Both the position numbers and the translations under genes were made by a program. A DNA stretch of 64,000 nucleotides from Aquanectria penicillioides (taxonomy: Eukaryota; Ascomycota; Sordariomycetes; Hypocreales; Nectriaceae): NCBI GenBank assembly GCA_003415625.1, contig PYIU01000004.1, forward strand, positions 1,736,001-1,800,000, in the 5' to 3' direction. A model generated the notes under the pieces. It was not told the DNA's origin. It did no database searches and saw only the letters and a program-made list of their open reading frames with translations. Shown piece by piece: positions 1 to 12,850 of the stretch (positions within the stretch are counted from its first letter, which is position 1; each line of letters begins with the position of its first letter).

Positions 1-1318
1 ATTCCCACGGCCACGGGGGGGGGGGCTAATCCAAGGCTCCCAAGGCATTCAATTCACTGACGGAGAGGCTGTGCATGTGCAGGCTGTGCAGCGCTGTCGG
101 GAGAGCTCAGTGACAGGGTCTCCACTTTTTGGGCCCCATGCAAATACCCAAAGCGGAATGGGGCCAAGATGGAGGAGGTTGCAAATGGGGGACGCAAATG
201 CAAATGCATATGCAATGGTTGCCCGTCAATGCACGGTCCCTGGTTTTCAAGGAGCCACTGATCCCATGCTGCGACAGACTGCAGTGCGACGACCGCCACT
301 GCTACAACATATTGCCGCTGCTCTCACCACTACTACATATGTAGGCATAGACACAAGTCCTGCTCCTCCTGCCGCTCGCTGCTACTCAGCGTTGCTACCA
401 CAGTGGCGACCAGACCGACTGCCCTCGAAAGGTCGGCCGGGTGGCGTGAGCGAGCGCGCTCGGTGTTGCGTGTGAGATGCATTGTCCATCCATGTAAAAT
501 TATCGTCTGTCCAAAATATCCTGTGCTGTGCCTCAAATTGCAGCCCAGGCACCCCGCCCCTCCCCGGAGCTCCTACACAACGGTGCTGTGCACCTCTGAG
601 GCCGCCCCGAAACGCCCCCAGCGCCCGCTGAACCTAACCGCTGGGCCGGCCTGGTCTCAGGTCTTCTCAGGGCTGAAGAGACAAGTGTGTTTGAAGAGAC
701 GCTGTCCCCGTGTGTCCGGCGCGACTGACTGAAATTGGGACGCTGGTGCTGACAGGCGACAGTGCTCAAGTACGAAACTAAGAAACTGAAAACAAAACAA
801 AATTCAAAAACGCTTTCTTTCCTCTCTCCGGTGGCTTCCAGACTATCGTTCCAGTTTTCCAGGCCATGCATATCTTGTGGTTAGCGGCGGCTTCAGCATG
901 CCGCTATTTCCCCGGGAAGGGCCCTGGATTTTAGCGTATGTTGCGGAGTATGTGAGAGAGGGTTCTTCTTTTTTTTTTTCCTTTTTTTCTTTTTTTTTTT
1001 TTTGCTTTACTCCTGCGTCCTGTGTGGAAACGCCCCTGGGTTGAGGAGAGTTCGGGCTGGTCGTTTTGGTTGGTTTACCCGTCGCTCCCATCCCAACCGG
1101 CTGGATGACTTGGAATTGGCCGTGACCACTCGTTACGCAGCAGGGACAACGCACACGATACAAATCACGACGAGGATCTACGTATCCAACGTTTTACCTG
1201 TGGCCTCGAAAAAAGGTCATCTGAGAGATACCGGTTTTGCATACACGGGGTCAGCCCAGCACAGTATTCCAAAGACGGTGCCAGCGGCCCCATCGGACCG
1301 TCCCTGACAGGTGTGGTG

Positions 1319-1348
1319 TGTATGTATGTATGTATGTACGTATGTATG
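1319..1348. repeat. GTAT tetranucleotide microsatellite
   Basis: About seven copies of TATG/GTAT with one interruption (TACG). It lies in non-coding DNA and has no evident function. Confidence 0.85.
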
Positions 1349-4159
1349 GACAAAATGTGGGCTTGTGCTGTTCCGTCGTGCATCACCGTGGCTCCCGTGG
1401 CGGCTCCGTGGCGTCGTCGCCGTGCGACATTTCCCCTCGAATGACGGGAGGCGATTCCGGGCCATTTCCACTGAACTTGGTGCAATTCTCGCTTTTCAAA
1501 ACCACCCGGCCAGCCCGGGCGTTGAGTGCCCCATCTCTCAGCCAGCCAGCTCCCCGGGGCTGATGCCAATGCATTTGGGGAGGGGGTTTTTCAAGGTTTT
1601 GTTTTCTTTTTGTGAATGGTCCGCATAAATGAAGGGAAATTCGATGCTGCACACTCATCGACGCCATGATTACTGTGCATATATCGTGCGGAGGAGGCTG
1701 GATTGGCACCGAGCACATCCCTGTGCTCTGTGCTGTGCTGTGCATGCAAACAATGAATGACCCGGCGCGAGAAGCATTCGAGCGTCGTCGGCTTCAGTTG
1801 CTGAGCCGGATCGTGGGCAATCGTGGACAGTGTCAACAATAGCAGCGAGACATATGCACGGCCGGGTCCCTCTCGCTGCTACCCAAAGACGTCACCGTCA
1901 CCATCACCATCATCATCATCGTTAGACCTCTCGATCGCCGCCGACCGAGACCCTCTCAAGGTCACGGCCGTGGTCGTGGACCCATCCGGACCGTCGTCAA
2001 CCTGCCAGGAGCTGCCACCCGATCTAGTCCCTTTCCGCCGTTCGGGGGGAAACCCTTCATCATCGACGGTGTCATCATCTTGCGACGGGGGGACCCAACG
2101 CGGCTGATGGTTGGTCCCAGGGCGTCGGCCGGGCGTGTCAGGGTGTCGGGATGTCAGGACATGGACCTTAAAATAGAAGCAAATCCCCCAACACCCAACC
2201 CACACAGGCCACCATTTTTAGGTCGGCTGTCTTGATTCACATCAGGGGGACCAAGCCCAGCCGCACCACATTCCCGTGATTCTCAATTTCTCACATCCAA
2301 CGCGCCGGGTAAGGTAAGAACTGCGTCCTGGAATGCCCAAATGCACCAATGCAATGTGTGCCTTGGTCTGCGGGCCTCTCAAGCGCAGGCCTGATATGGT
2401 GTTGCCCTGCTCCGACCAATATACCCAATGCCCACACTCGGGCTTGTCATCGACTGCCGCCACACGAGCTTGTGAATCAAGGTTATCCCATAATCGGCCT
2501 GGCTGGGACGAATCGGCTACAGAAAGAAAGAAGCTTTGTTTTTTTTCTGTCGCCAACTTCGTCTGGCTGGTCTCAAAACTCCAGTCTCCAGTCTTCGGTG
2601 TCCGGTTTCCAGCCTCCACTCTCGTCTTGCATCTAGGCAGCGACCGGGATGATCATCCATCGCTGGCAGATGTTTACCCTATACGGAAAACAACCCTGAA
2701 CTAAATTTACCGGCCCGTAGATTTTTATCCTCCGTCGTGGTGCGAGCCATTGCCAAACTCGGCTTTCTCACGGTTAAGTTACCCACTCCCCACCGTGTCA
2801 TGTCATCTGCATCTCAATCCTATTCTGTGCGGCTTGTTTACAGTACCTACTTCCTTTCCTTGCTTTGTTACTAGGTAATTGGGTGCTGATGCTGCGGCTC
2901 GTCATGCTGCCCTCACCATGTCACGTAGCAATTTTCGAGCGCCTCGCTCCCCTCACTCTGACAAAGGGGGCTGTGTTTTGTTGTGCTGGGACCCACGTCT
3001 CATCGTCCAGCTCGCCCCCATGGAAGAAGCTCATTCTCCGGTCGCCGTCCCCCGTTCGAACCATCCATCGCGAGACGGATGCCTGTCCGCGAGTTACTGC
3101 TCCTAGGCGATAGCTTTTGTCATGGTCGACCGCCTGTGAACGCGCATCCACTCTTGCAATCCCAAGGTCGACGCCCCCCGGCCTCACCTTATTGATGACC
3201 TTAACCGATTGACCCTCGTTAGTGTCGCTTCTTACATCTGGCCTGGATCGCCAAGCCAACCCAAGACACATCTCACCGGCTATTCTATGTCCATGTGCCG
3301 AGGAAAGAATTGAAGCTTGTTTTACCTCCCTCTGCTCGCGATTTCGTTCGCTCGTCCGTAGTCATGGCCACCATGTTGCGTCGTCCGGCCCTCTACTTGT
3401 GGGTCGACCGACGTGTTGCATGTGAGCATACGCAAACACCTCCATATCATGACCAAGCCATCTACGTAGTCATCTAACCGCGGTAGATGCTTCCAAGGAT
3501 CGCATTTCTCTCTCCCTGCAGCCCTTCCTGGCTAGAATCCCCGACTTCCACAAACTCACCGACCTTCCGTGCCACCCGTGTCCTCAGCATCAAATCGGCG
3601 GGCCGCGAATGCTTCCAGCCGAGACGTGAGAATCCTTGCCCCCGGGAGACGAGTACGCGTACCCAATGGTAGTAGCTAAGCGCAATTCCAGTGCACAAGA
3701 GAGAGAGAAAAAAAAAAAAGGCCGTCGGTGTGATGACGACTCACAACCCCATACCAATGTGGAGAAAACCTGAGCCAGTCTTTTCTAATATAACAGACGG
3801 ACCAATCTCGTGGCATAGAGCTCTATGTTCGTCCCCGCCCTGGCCCATCAGGAGTTGCCTTGATCGAGAACCAGCTGGGAGGGATCGGTTTCAAGCAGAT
3901 CGGCATGAGCCTCCTGATGACGATCGTGCCATCAAGTTCGCCTGGTTTTCATTTTTCGGTGTACCCGTGGACAGGTCGTGCTCCGTACCAACACTCCCAA
4001 TCAATCTCCCCAGAGTTTCCAGTATAGCCGCCCACGCAAGCCTGCTGTGAAAAGGGAGAAGGGAGCTAATTTCCTCAAGTATGTACACAGCGATATCTCA
4101 ATCGTTGGCTAGGAAAATTGCCAATGCCGTGCGTGTTCTGGATGGTTAGCTTAGATAGA

Positions 4160-4278
4160 CGAGGTCTTGGATTTCGTAGGAGGAATCGTGCCCTTGGCTA
4201 GTGATACTGTCAACTCTTTGCCGTTTTCCTTCCATCACCTACAAACACCACACTCCGGCTGTGGAATCCAAGACCTCG
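4160..4278. repeat. Perfect 14-bp inverted repeat, 91-bp spacer
   Basis: Positions 4160-4173 (CGAGGTCTTGGATT) are the exact reverse complement of 4265-4278 (AATCCAAGACCTCG). The spacer carries no reading frame. The arrangement could be the ends of a small inverted-repeat element or a large stem-loop in a transcript. I see no clear target-site duplication at the outer edges (AGA on the left, ATG on the right). Confidence 0.6.
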
Positions 4279-5160
4279 ATGCAAATATAGTCCATGGGGA
4301 AGAAGCTGATGCCAAATGCACTTGACTACAAACTTTGTATGCACAAGCCTATTGCGGCTCGTTGGGATGAAACGGAGGATAAGGTCGTAGTCCGTTTATT
4401 TTCACTGCATTTTTTAGTCTATGCAAATGAGTTTGAACAACCGGAAAACTGCAATTTTAGCACAGCGCAGAGTTTACAGCGCCGAAGGTCTCATACTAGT
4501 TGGGTTGGTTGCCTACTTTCGCTAACTAGATGAGCAATCTCCCAAAAGATAGTCGCTTCGTCAGCTACTAGGGTATCAACCATGGGACGTTCAGAATGCT
4601 CGAAAGTGGCTCAATGATTTAACAAGAACTCGTGATTTCAACTCTAAGCATGAGGAGCATGTATGTATGATGCTTTTATTGTCAGGTATCCTCTTTTCCA
4701 CAATTTCGGGGTATATGATATGTATGACCTAACCGTCCTCCATGTTCAATAAGCACAAAAACTCCTCCAAACCTAGATCTCAGATCCACCATGAAAAAGA
4801 AGGCACCCCCCCCCCGCCCTTTTTTTTTTGGCCCTGTCTCAACGTGAGAAGCGAATGTACACGATTATGTGAACCGTTGTATGAGTTCCAACATGTGGGA
4901 ACAAAAAAAGCCAACTGGGGCGTAATGAGGGTGAAATATGCCCATTGCAACTGTTTGCGAGCAGAGTACATGAAGTGAGAGCCGTCGCCCAAGCGACAGA
5001 GATTTGAAAAGAGGATAAAATAAAAGATGGCGGTAAAATAATACAAGAGCAAACGACTGCCGGTGCGAACGCCAAACCCCCATCCTTTGGGTGCCTTGTG
5101 GTGGTATCATGTAAAATGAGAAAGAAAATTGGCATCAAACGGCCGAGATACACATACAGA

Positions 5161-8100
5161 TCAGCCCCAAATGGGTGCGCCTTTGTATGCTGGAGAGTTG
5201 TAACTGTGAAGGACCCGGAATGGAGGATTCTGGCCATACATTGACCCCTGAGAGCTCGCTCTTCTATGACCGGGGCCACGTTGGGGGCTTGGTGGAACCT
5301 GCCGGGTGAACTGCTGGTTTGTCATTGCATCGATGCTGTCGATAAGTGGTGGTGGGAAGTGTTGTTGATGTGATTGGTGTCCAAGGTTGTGACCACTGGG
5401 GGGGCCCTGTACTCGACGGACATTTCCATGGTGGTGAGGCTGGGTAGAAGAAGCTGCACTCCTCGGCCGAACCATGGCGGGACTGACACTTCCATCTTGA
5501 CCTACTGAGCCTCTTCGCCGGTGACCAACTTGGGGCCCATAAGCGGCATGGGAAGCATGAGTGGCATGGGAAGAATGAGCTGCATGGGCAGCTTGGATAG
5601 CTTGAGTAGCGTGGACAACCTGGGAAGTAGGAATAGACGGATATTGTTGCGGTCCAGCGATTGCATGTAGCGGCATCACTTGATATCCATGAAAGGCAGC
5701 AAACTGCGGAGGGTCCATCGACACAACCCCGGTGAGAGACATTCCGTAGAAGGCCATTGAGTTTTGTGCAGGAGGGAAGCTATGGACATTCTCCCGGTGG
5801 AAATTCTGAGGAACCGAACGTCGTCGGACTGGAGCGACATTGGGAGCAGGAGATCGGGACTTCTCGGGATTTGGCGGCGGTGCCTGACCACGAGAAGAAG
5901 GTCTGGTTGATCGTGTCCTCATGCTAACAGGTGGCGGTGATTTAACTTTCCTTACGTGATGGGGTGTAGGGCTTGAAGGCTTAGGAGGCATTTGTCGAGG
6001 CTCTATCGCGCTCAGTGCCGGACTCGGGGGTATGACGGGAGACTGTCGAAGTCGGTGTTCGACATGGCTGCTTTTGGGTCTCGGCGCTGGCTGGCCTTGG
6101 TGCATGGCAATCTTGGGTTGAGCACTCGGAATTTCCACCACATCACTCTTGCGAGTGACAGGCTTCTCTTCCGCTCCCTTGGAAGCCTTGACCGAGGCAG
6201 ACCTTGGGAATAGAGCTGTGGCCGCTTGGGCAATGGATTGAGTAGCTGCTCGTAGGGACCTGCGTCGTTTGGTTGGTTGAGCTGGTGGCTCAACATTGTT
6301 CTGTTTGAAGACCGGCTTAGAAGCTCCCCTGGAAGTTTCCTTTGGAGTTTCCTTGGAGATTGCCTCAGGGGTTTCCTTGATGACGTCCTTGGGAAGCTCA
6401 TGGACTGTGCCGTTGCTTTGGCGTCCAAGTGCATTTTGGAGAACATCGGTGCTCCCCACGCTCAGAATAGTTCTCAAGGTGTCCTTGCTCCGCTCATCAC
6501 GAAGTGCTGGTACCAAGAAGCCATTCGAAGAGCTCGAGTTGCCCCCGATACCCATGTGAACGCTATACACCGGGCTCAGGGGCATATTTCTATCTCCTCC
6601 ACGGTTGTCCCGGACTTTGGGTGGGCCTCTCCTGTGAGTTCCGGTTGCGGGACGTGGCGCTCTGCCCTCTTGAACACCGTGTGTAGTATTCTGGGGGATG
6701 GAAGGCACAAGCGAGGGGCGAGGGGCATCGACGATGTTGTCGCGGCTTCGAGGTCGAGCTGGGCTAGATCGAGACCTCTGCCTCGAGGGTTGCGATTCGT
6801 GGCTGCTGCTGGGTCTCAAAGACGGAATCCGCATACGACTTCCACGAGTAAGCGAAGTCAAGGATCTATACGAGGAGTTTTTAACTGGATCGCCATCGTT
6901 GGAAACCACAGGCTTCTGGACATCTTTCATGTGAGGCTGAGGCTGCAGAGATTGTGGCTTCTCGGCAGAGGCGGGATGGTTCAAGTCTATCGGAGTGGGT
7001 GGGCTGAGGTCAGATTGGTCCGAGCCTAAGCCTTCTGGCTTCTTGTCTTGGGGATGCTTTTCGGGGGACTTGCGGCTAATATCCGTCACGGCAGATTTTA
7101 AACTTCGGAAGGAACGCAACGACACACTGGAGCTGTAGCCACTATCGGCTTTGGAGGCTGCCTTTCTAGAACCTTCAGATGATGGGCTTGAAATAAAACC
7201 ACTATCCGACCTGCTTAAACTCTTGAGCGCCTTGCTCTCAAGCTCCAGTCGGATCCTCTCTGCAGTAGGCTTCGCGTTTGGGTCGTCTCTGACATCAAGA
7301 ACCTCCGAGGTTGAGTACTCCCGCCCATTGCCATTCTCAGACAATGGGCCGCCTTTGTGAAGGCCACCTTCGGCCATGGTGTCTACACGAGTGTTGAGCG
7401 GGCCAAGGGTTTTGATGAGTTGCTTGTGCGTAGATTCGATCGATCCTGGTTCACTCGACGCTGATGTCATCATGGTTGAGCAGGGGGTTGTTGCCCCATC
7501 AAAATAGGACTGGTCTGGAGGATTTCGGCGCGACCGCGACCCCTCTATTTCCTCGTGATCATTTCTTCCCGGGCTTGCTTGGGGAGATCCATTGACGATG
7601 CGAAGCGAGCCGAACTTGATGCCACCCAGTTGCTTGTACTCGGCCTCACACGGTGTCACAACCCGCTCGGGTGGCTCAGAACCATACATGGCTGGGGTTG
7701 CAGAGGGGTGGAAGGGTTCTTCTGATTGGATTGAATTGTGTCTTGTTCCGTTGGTTGATGTGGAAAGGTTGCTCCGGAAGCTCGACTTCTTCGATGGGGG
7801 GTAGCTGTTGTGTTGTGCACGGGTAGCCACGCCGGGGGTTTGAATGATGGATCGGCGGCGGACCGGCAGATACAGCGACAAGTCGGAGCTCGTCCTGGTG
7901 ATGGATGAGTTGGCTGGTTGGACTGGGTGAGTGCTCTTCCAGGTGTTGTCGCCGACCTCCCGGACTGGGGAGTGGCCGTCTGAGGCAGCCATGGAGGGTT
8001 CGATTGAGATGCCTCGATCCAGTGTCATGAGTCGCTGGGCCTCAAAGTTCCTCACGTCGTAATGACCTGATCCTCGTTTACCTGATGCGTGGAGGCTGGA

Positions 8101-8582
8101 GGAATGTTAGTGAGTCCAGACATTGTCAAGGGTTGACATGTTTTTGATGAGACATGCCTTTCCGATCGTGTAAGCGACGGGCTTGGGTCAATGACCAAGG
8201 AATTGGGTCTGGAATTGGAGCTGAACAGGCTGGATCTCCTTTCCAAGTTTTCGGAGTGGAACGACCAAGCCCGAGACACAGTGCTCAGTCGACGAGAGTC
8301 TCGATGGGAATATCGACGAGTGGTGGTTGGTGGGCGAGAGTCGTCGATGCAATGGCTGTTGACTGAAAAGCTGACGAGGGGACTCCTTGGATCAATGGGC
8401 GAAGAATCGGTGGGAGAGATGGGAACGGAGCCGACAAGATATGAATTTGAGAAGCGACCATGACGGGTTGTCGAACCGACAGCGGAATCAGGCAGACCAG
8501 CTTCTGGAACATGGAGGCCCAGGCGCGGCTTGTAAAGCTTTTGAGGCCTTCGTGGGGCCTCGACAGAGGGATTGTTCCCCAT
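5161..8582 (-). CDS. Large disordered Ser/Pro/Arg-rich protein, probably N-myristoylated
   Basis: Two exons, 8582-8158 and 8095-5161, give about 1119 residues. The intron (8096-8157, 62 nt) has a GC donor (AG|GCATGT), a CTCACTAAC branch site and a CCTCCAG acceptor; this splice joins the two open frames exactly. The start at 8582 reads MGNNPSVEAPRR. Gly2 with a small residue at position 6 fits the N-myristoylation consensus, so membrane attachment is likely. No catalytic domain is visible. Most of the chain is Ser, Pro, Arg and Gln, with many RRxS/SPxR motifs that look like kinase sites, and a C-terminal third rich in His, Ala and Gln (an Ala-His repeat block at about 5560-5630). The extreme C terminus is aromatic and Gly-rich (ends GAPIWG). 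A scaffold or signalling protein at the plasma membrane is only a guess; I do not recognise the family. Confidence 0.85.
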
Positions 8583-8941
8583 AAGGGCCGGTCTGCCTCA
8601 GCTCGTATTCCTCGACGGAGGGAGGGTAAGCTGAAGCTGGGGGTGATGCAACGGAACGATGCAGCTGGGAGGGGGAGGGGGACGGAGGTCCCTCGTCCAG
8701 CTGAGGGGATGTTCAGTGGGATGGTGAATCCGCCATGCCGCCGGCGTGCATCTAGTGTCGTGTGTTTGATATCCCCGGCAGGTATCGGCCAGGGTGTGAG
8801 GCTGGTAGTAGCGTCCTGGACGACGCTGGGGAACGGGCAGCTTTATGGAGGCGAAGGGGGCAAAGGAGACGCGGGGAAGGGGGGGAATGTAAAGAAGATG
8901 AAGCGAAACAAAGCAGCGCGAGGCAGAAGAAGAATGAGAGA

Positions 8942-8976
8942 CAGAAGCAGAAGCAGAAGCAGAAGCAGAAGCAGAA
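8942..8976. repeat. CAGAAG hexanucleotide repeat
   Basis: About six tandem CAGAAG units, degenerating into CAGAATCGGAAGCAGG. It lies about 360 bp upstream of the minus-strand start at 8582, so it may be in that gene's leader or promoter. Confidence 0.85.
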
Positions 8977-10630
8977 TCGGAAGCAGGAGAGAAGGGCGAA
9001 ATGACATGGGCTTGAGCGCAGCGGCGGCGCGCGGGACGACGAGGTTGGAAACGACGGAGGTGGAGGTGGAGCCGGGGGTTTATGATCCATGTCGGGCCTT
9101 TGGTGGAGGGCATGTCACAGGGAGAGGAAGACGAAACGGAGACGGTGAGGGGTGAGACGCCGATGCAGATGCAAATGCATAGGTACAGCACGCGTACGCA
9201 TCATGGAACAAGAGCTCTTGCGCTGGAGAGCCCGAATCAAGAAATCCAAAAAGCCACAGCCGAGAGAATGTGGAGGGTGTGCTTGGCTGAGATGCCACGG
9301 CGCACCCGAACGCAAACAGACAATGGGTGTCTTGAGTGTTTGAGTGTGTGTGGGTTTGCGCCGGATGGTTGGTTGGCTTTGGCTGTTGGTTTTGGAGATG
9401 GGTGAGATAGCGACTCCCCAAGTGCCTGCCTAGCGAGAAATTCACATTAACCATTACGGGCCATTGCCGTGGTACCTGGGAGGCGAGACAATGGCAGTTG
9501 ATGAATTGCGGACCAGATGGCGTCCGCGCCATAAGGGAGGGATGGGTTGGATGGATGGATGGAGTGGTGATTCAAGCAAGACACGGTCCGCCGGGCAAAA
9601 TATCCTCCAATGCTTCGGACATGCCTAGCGACATCATCGTGCCGCGCCTCTTCCCGGGCTTGACGACGACGACGACGACGACGGCGACGTGTTGTTGATG
9701 TTGTGGTGGTGGAGGCGACTTTTCAAGGGCAGAGCAAAATCAACAAACAACAAAGCCGGCTGCTCTCCGGCCAAGCGATCCTCGCCTACCTGTCCAAAGG
9801 GAGACAGACAGGATGCGGGATGCGGGATGCGGAGGCGAGGCCGCAAGCGCCGTCCCAGAAAGCACAGCAAAGCGTCATAAGACAGGCGCTCAGGAGATTT
9901 CTGACTGAGACCTCGACTGTAGTGATTAACACGGCCCTCGCTCTCACACAGATCCTCCTCCACCTCTCCACCTCTCCACCTCTTCCCACTCCCTCTGCTG
10001 CAGAGCACATTCGCAGCAATTCCTTCATGGACCTTGGCACTATCCCTGGGTGGGCTAAAAGCTTCAAGGCCGTCGAATCGGGGTGTGTCTCTGGTGGGTG
10101 GTGGATTCGGCGCTTCCGCCTCCACAATACCGGATGGAACGTCCCAAACAACTCAATCCGGTTTTGGATTTACACGCGATCCTTCATCAATCGGTTCATG
10201 GCATAGAGATTAGAGTCAATGCAGCAGCTTCCCCCCTCCCCTCCCCTACACTCCGTGCCAAATTTCTCCGATTTCCCCGATTTCCATGCTTTCTAACCTG
10301 TCGCTCTGCCATGATGTGACCTCATCGTGACCGGGTTTCTCCCTGCTATCACCGTCATTCGCGCTCTCAAATCCAACGGTCTCGACCGCGTCCTCAGACC
10401 TAGCGCTCATCATGGTCTGTCTCTACCATCGGTTCCAGGCTCCACACTGGGTCGCATTTCCCCCGGGAGCGTTAAACCCAACAGGAGCTAGCAGCAGCGC
10501 AACAGCGCAGAAGGTGCATGATCCCACATCATTCATCATCATCGTCATCTGAGCTGAGATGCGTTTGCCTCCGCCGCTGGTGCTAGCTAGTACTGGTGCT
10601 GGCGCTACCACAGTACAAAGCAGCTACTAG

Positions 10631-10687
10631 TGCTGCTTCTGCTTCTGCTGCTGCTTCTGCTTCTGCTTCTGCTGCTGCTGCTGCTGC
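10631..10687. repeat. CTGCTT / CTG compound microsatellite
   Basis: Alternating CTG and CTT triplets followed by six CTG units. It is non-coding as far as can be judged. Confidence 0.85.
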
Positions 10688-11531
10688 AACTGATGCTGTG
10701 CTGCTGAGTCCCATGTAATGCTACCGCATTTGCAGCCAACGGCTTAACACATTCGTATTGCCTGTCTCTTCTTTTGCCCGGGCCCAAAGAAACTCCTACC
10801 CTGCTCCTCGTACTTAAGCTTCTCGCTTGTGCGTGGCTTTCTCGGAACTGCCCTACAGGCTACCGTGCTCGCTTCTCAATCCGATCCCGTCCTTGTGTGC
10901 GTGCAGCTATCCCCAGTTATTTGCTAGCCGACACAGCGCATCGCGCAATGCTGGCTCAGCTGCTTTCGTGTCATGTCATGACTCCATGTCTTTGTCCATG
11001 AAATTGCATCACTAGGGCGTGTGTCTCAAATGGTGAACACTCCAAGTCACCTCCGGCACCCACCATGATCCCATTGTCCAATATCGTCTCGTGCCATCAG
11101 CACGCCGGCAAGCCCCTCTCCCACCCCCCAGAGAAACATCGACGGCAACCTGTTTATCATGAAAGCAAGCAATGCGAGCAGGTGGCTGAGCTTGCATGCG
11201 GATTCTTCCCAGGACAGTGCAGTCCAGTAGTTCTGCATTTGCATTTGCATAGCATAGCATAACGGAGCATAAGCTAGTTACCCATCCCTTCAGGGATTCC
11301 CTTCCTGCTCAACCAGCAGCGAGTCTGACATGCACACCACAACTCAAGTGACGCGCCATCGCCATGTCGGCAGTCTTACTGAGCAGTTGCACGACAGTCT
11401 TCTCAGCCTGCCTTCGACACGCCACTGATCACGGGATTGGCACTCGGAGGCCGTAGACCTCCCAACAAGAGGGAGCATCCAGCAAGAAGAACCCCAACCC
11501 AGGGAAAGAGACGAGCAAGAGTGCGTCTGAC

Positions 11532-11617
11532 AAAACAAACCAACCCAAAAACCCCCAGCGTCAACTGGGGCCACAAAACAAACCAACCCAAAAACCCCCA
11601 GCGTCAACTGGGGCCAC
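11532..11617. repeat. Perfect 43-bp tandem duplication with an internal hairpin
   Basis: Two identical 43-bp units, 11532-11574 and 11575-11617, abut directly. Each contains CCCCAG-CGTCAA-CTGGGG, a 6-bp stem with a 6-nt loop. Perfect identity suggests a recent duplication. Confidence 0.95.
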
Positions 11618-12850
11618 ACCAGTCGGGGACTTCGTCTGAATTGTCCACGCCTATGTTATAATAAGCCTCCGCCATGCCGCCATCTCGTGCTGTTTTCCTC
11701 GTGAGGGTTGTTCGTGCTACTCTCTCATGCTGCCTCACCACCCCGTCATCTTGTGCCCCAATTTTACGAATCTTATCAGTTCCAACGCTCCTCTCATCAA
11801 GGTCGTATCTTCCACGAGGCCGCGTAAAGACCAGCCACACCAGCTTGGGCTCGGCATGACGTTACATTGTGTAAACTATCCGCCGCTGGCTTGGTGGAGT
11901 GTGGGGAAGGCAAAGGGAAAAAAAGAAAAAAGAGCGCGCGAGCGCGCGTGTTGTCGCGGTCCCATCGGAAAAGTTTACTAGGCGGCCGCGATCGATCCAA
12001 GGATCCAGAGGATCTCTGGACAGGGTTCAGGTCCTTGGGCTGCGAGGACCACACACACCTTCCAGTTGCTCCCCGTCCAATCGCGAGACAACGCCTCACG
12101 ACACAGGTTTGTTGCAATTGTCCCTTTCTTGCTCCCAGCCGGGCTTGATGCCCAGACGGAGCTGGGGCGGTTCGGCAAATGTGGCAAAAACGTGAGCGAC
12201 GACGGCAGACAATCAACCGCGGTGTACATGTATGTGCGCCCGCACATATACCTACTTGTCCTGGATGTCACCCCCCGGTGTTTGCAACGCCGCCGGATGC
12301 GGGCAACTTCCCCCCCTGGCAGCGCCAGCCGAGGGACTGAGCAAGAATGAGCCGGCCGTTTCATCATCACGGCGCCCAAGGCGGGTTGTGTTCCGCAGCA
12401 ACCGTGGAATGACGTATCGAAACTAACGAATCGCTTTGCCACCGTCGTCCCAGTCTCTTGTTTTGATCGACGTGCAGTTGAAGTTGCATGTATCCCTGGT
12501 CGACCTTGTCAATCGTAAACACGTCGAAGTCCGGCTATTGGTTGCAGGGGTGTCAGAATAACTCTTTGATAGAGATTCACTGAATCGGAGCACGTAATGT
12601 TGACGGCGAAATTCATGGCACTTGCATGTGAAGAGAAAAGCCCACGTTGAATTGGCATACGAACGAACCAATAAAACTATGATTTAACAGCAATACTTGG
12701 TTCATTGATTGACTTGTCCTTGGTTCTCGAGTTTTTTGTCAACTACAATGCTACCCTAGAGAACGATCCACATATGCCTACCCTGGCCTCCACCCACCAA
12801 CCACCAATGCTGAATATACACCATTAAGACCAACTGGGACATCAAGAACC

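Larger units (their letters stand above)
1..5160. other. Long intergenic stretch, no supported gene
   Basis: No reading frame here shows a recognisable domain, sensible codon pattern or plausible splice structure. The content is mixed: CT-rich and GC-rich patches, homopolymer runs near 970-1005 and 4807-4830, a GTAT microsatellite at 1319-1348, and a 14-bp inverted repeat at 4160-4278. The last few hundred bases before 5161 are probably the 3' untranslated region and terminator of the minus-strand gene that ends at 5161. A spliced gene with very short exons or a non-coding RNA cannot be excluded. Confidence 0.6.
8583..12850. other. Upstream region of the disordered-protein gene, repeat-rich, no gene seen
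   Basis: Purine-rich microsatellites (8942-8976), a GAC run near 9665-9690, a CTGCTT/CTG array (10631-10687) and a 43-bp tandem duplication (11532-11617) dominate. The first kilobase probably holds the promoter and 5' leader of the minus-strand gene starting at 8582. Reading frames of 100-160 codons exist but are low-complexity and overlap on both strands, as expected of GC-rich non-coding sequence. Confidence 0.55.

Noticed and set aside
6277..7029. 250-codon plus-strand frame within the minus-strand disordered-protein gene
   Set aside because: Antisense shadow of a real, longer coding frame; no domain.
9665..9690. GAC repeat as CRISPR-like or regulatory array
   Set aside because: Simple trinucleotide slippage; no spacers, and CRISPR is not expected in a fungal genome.
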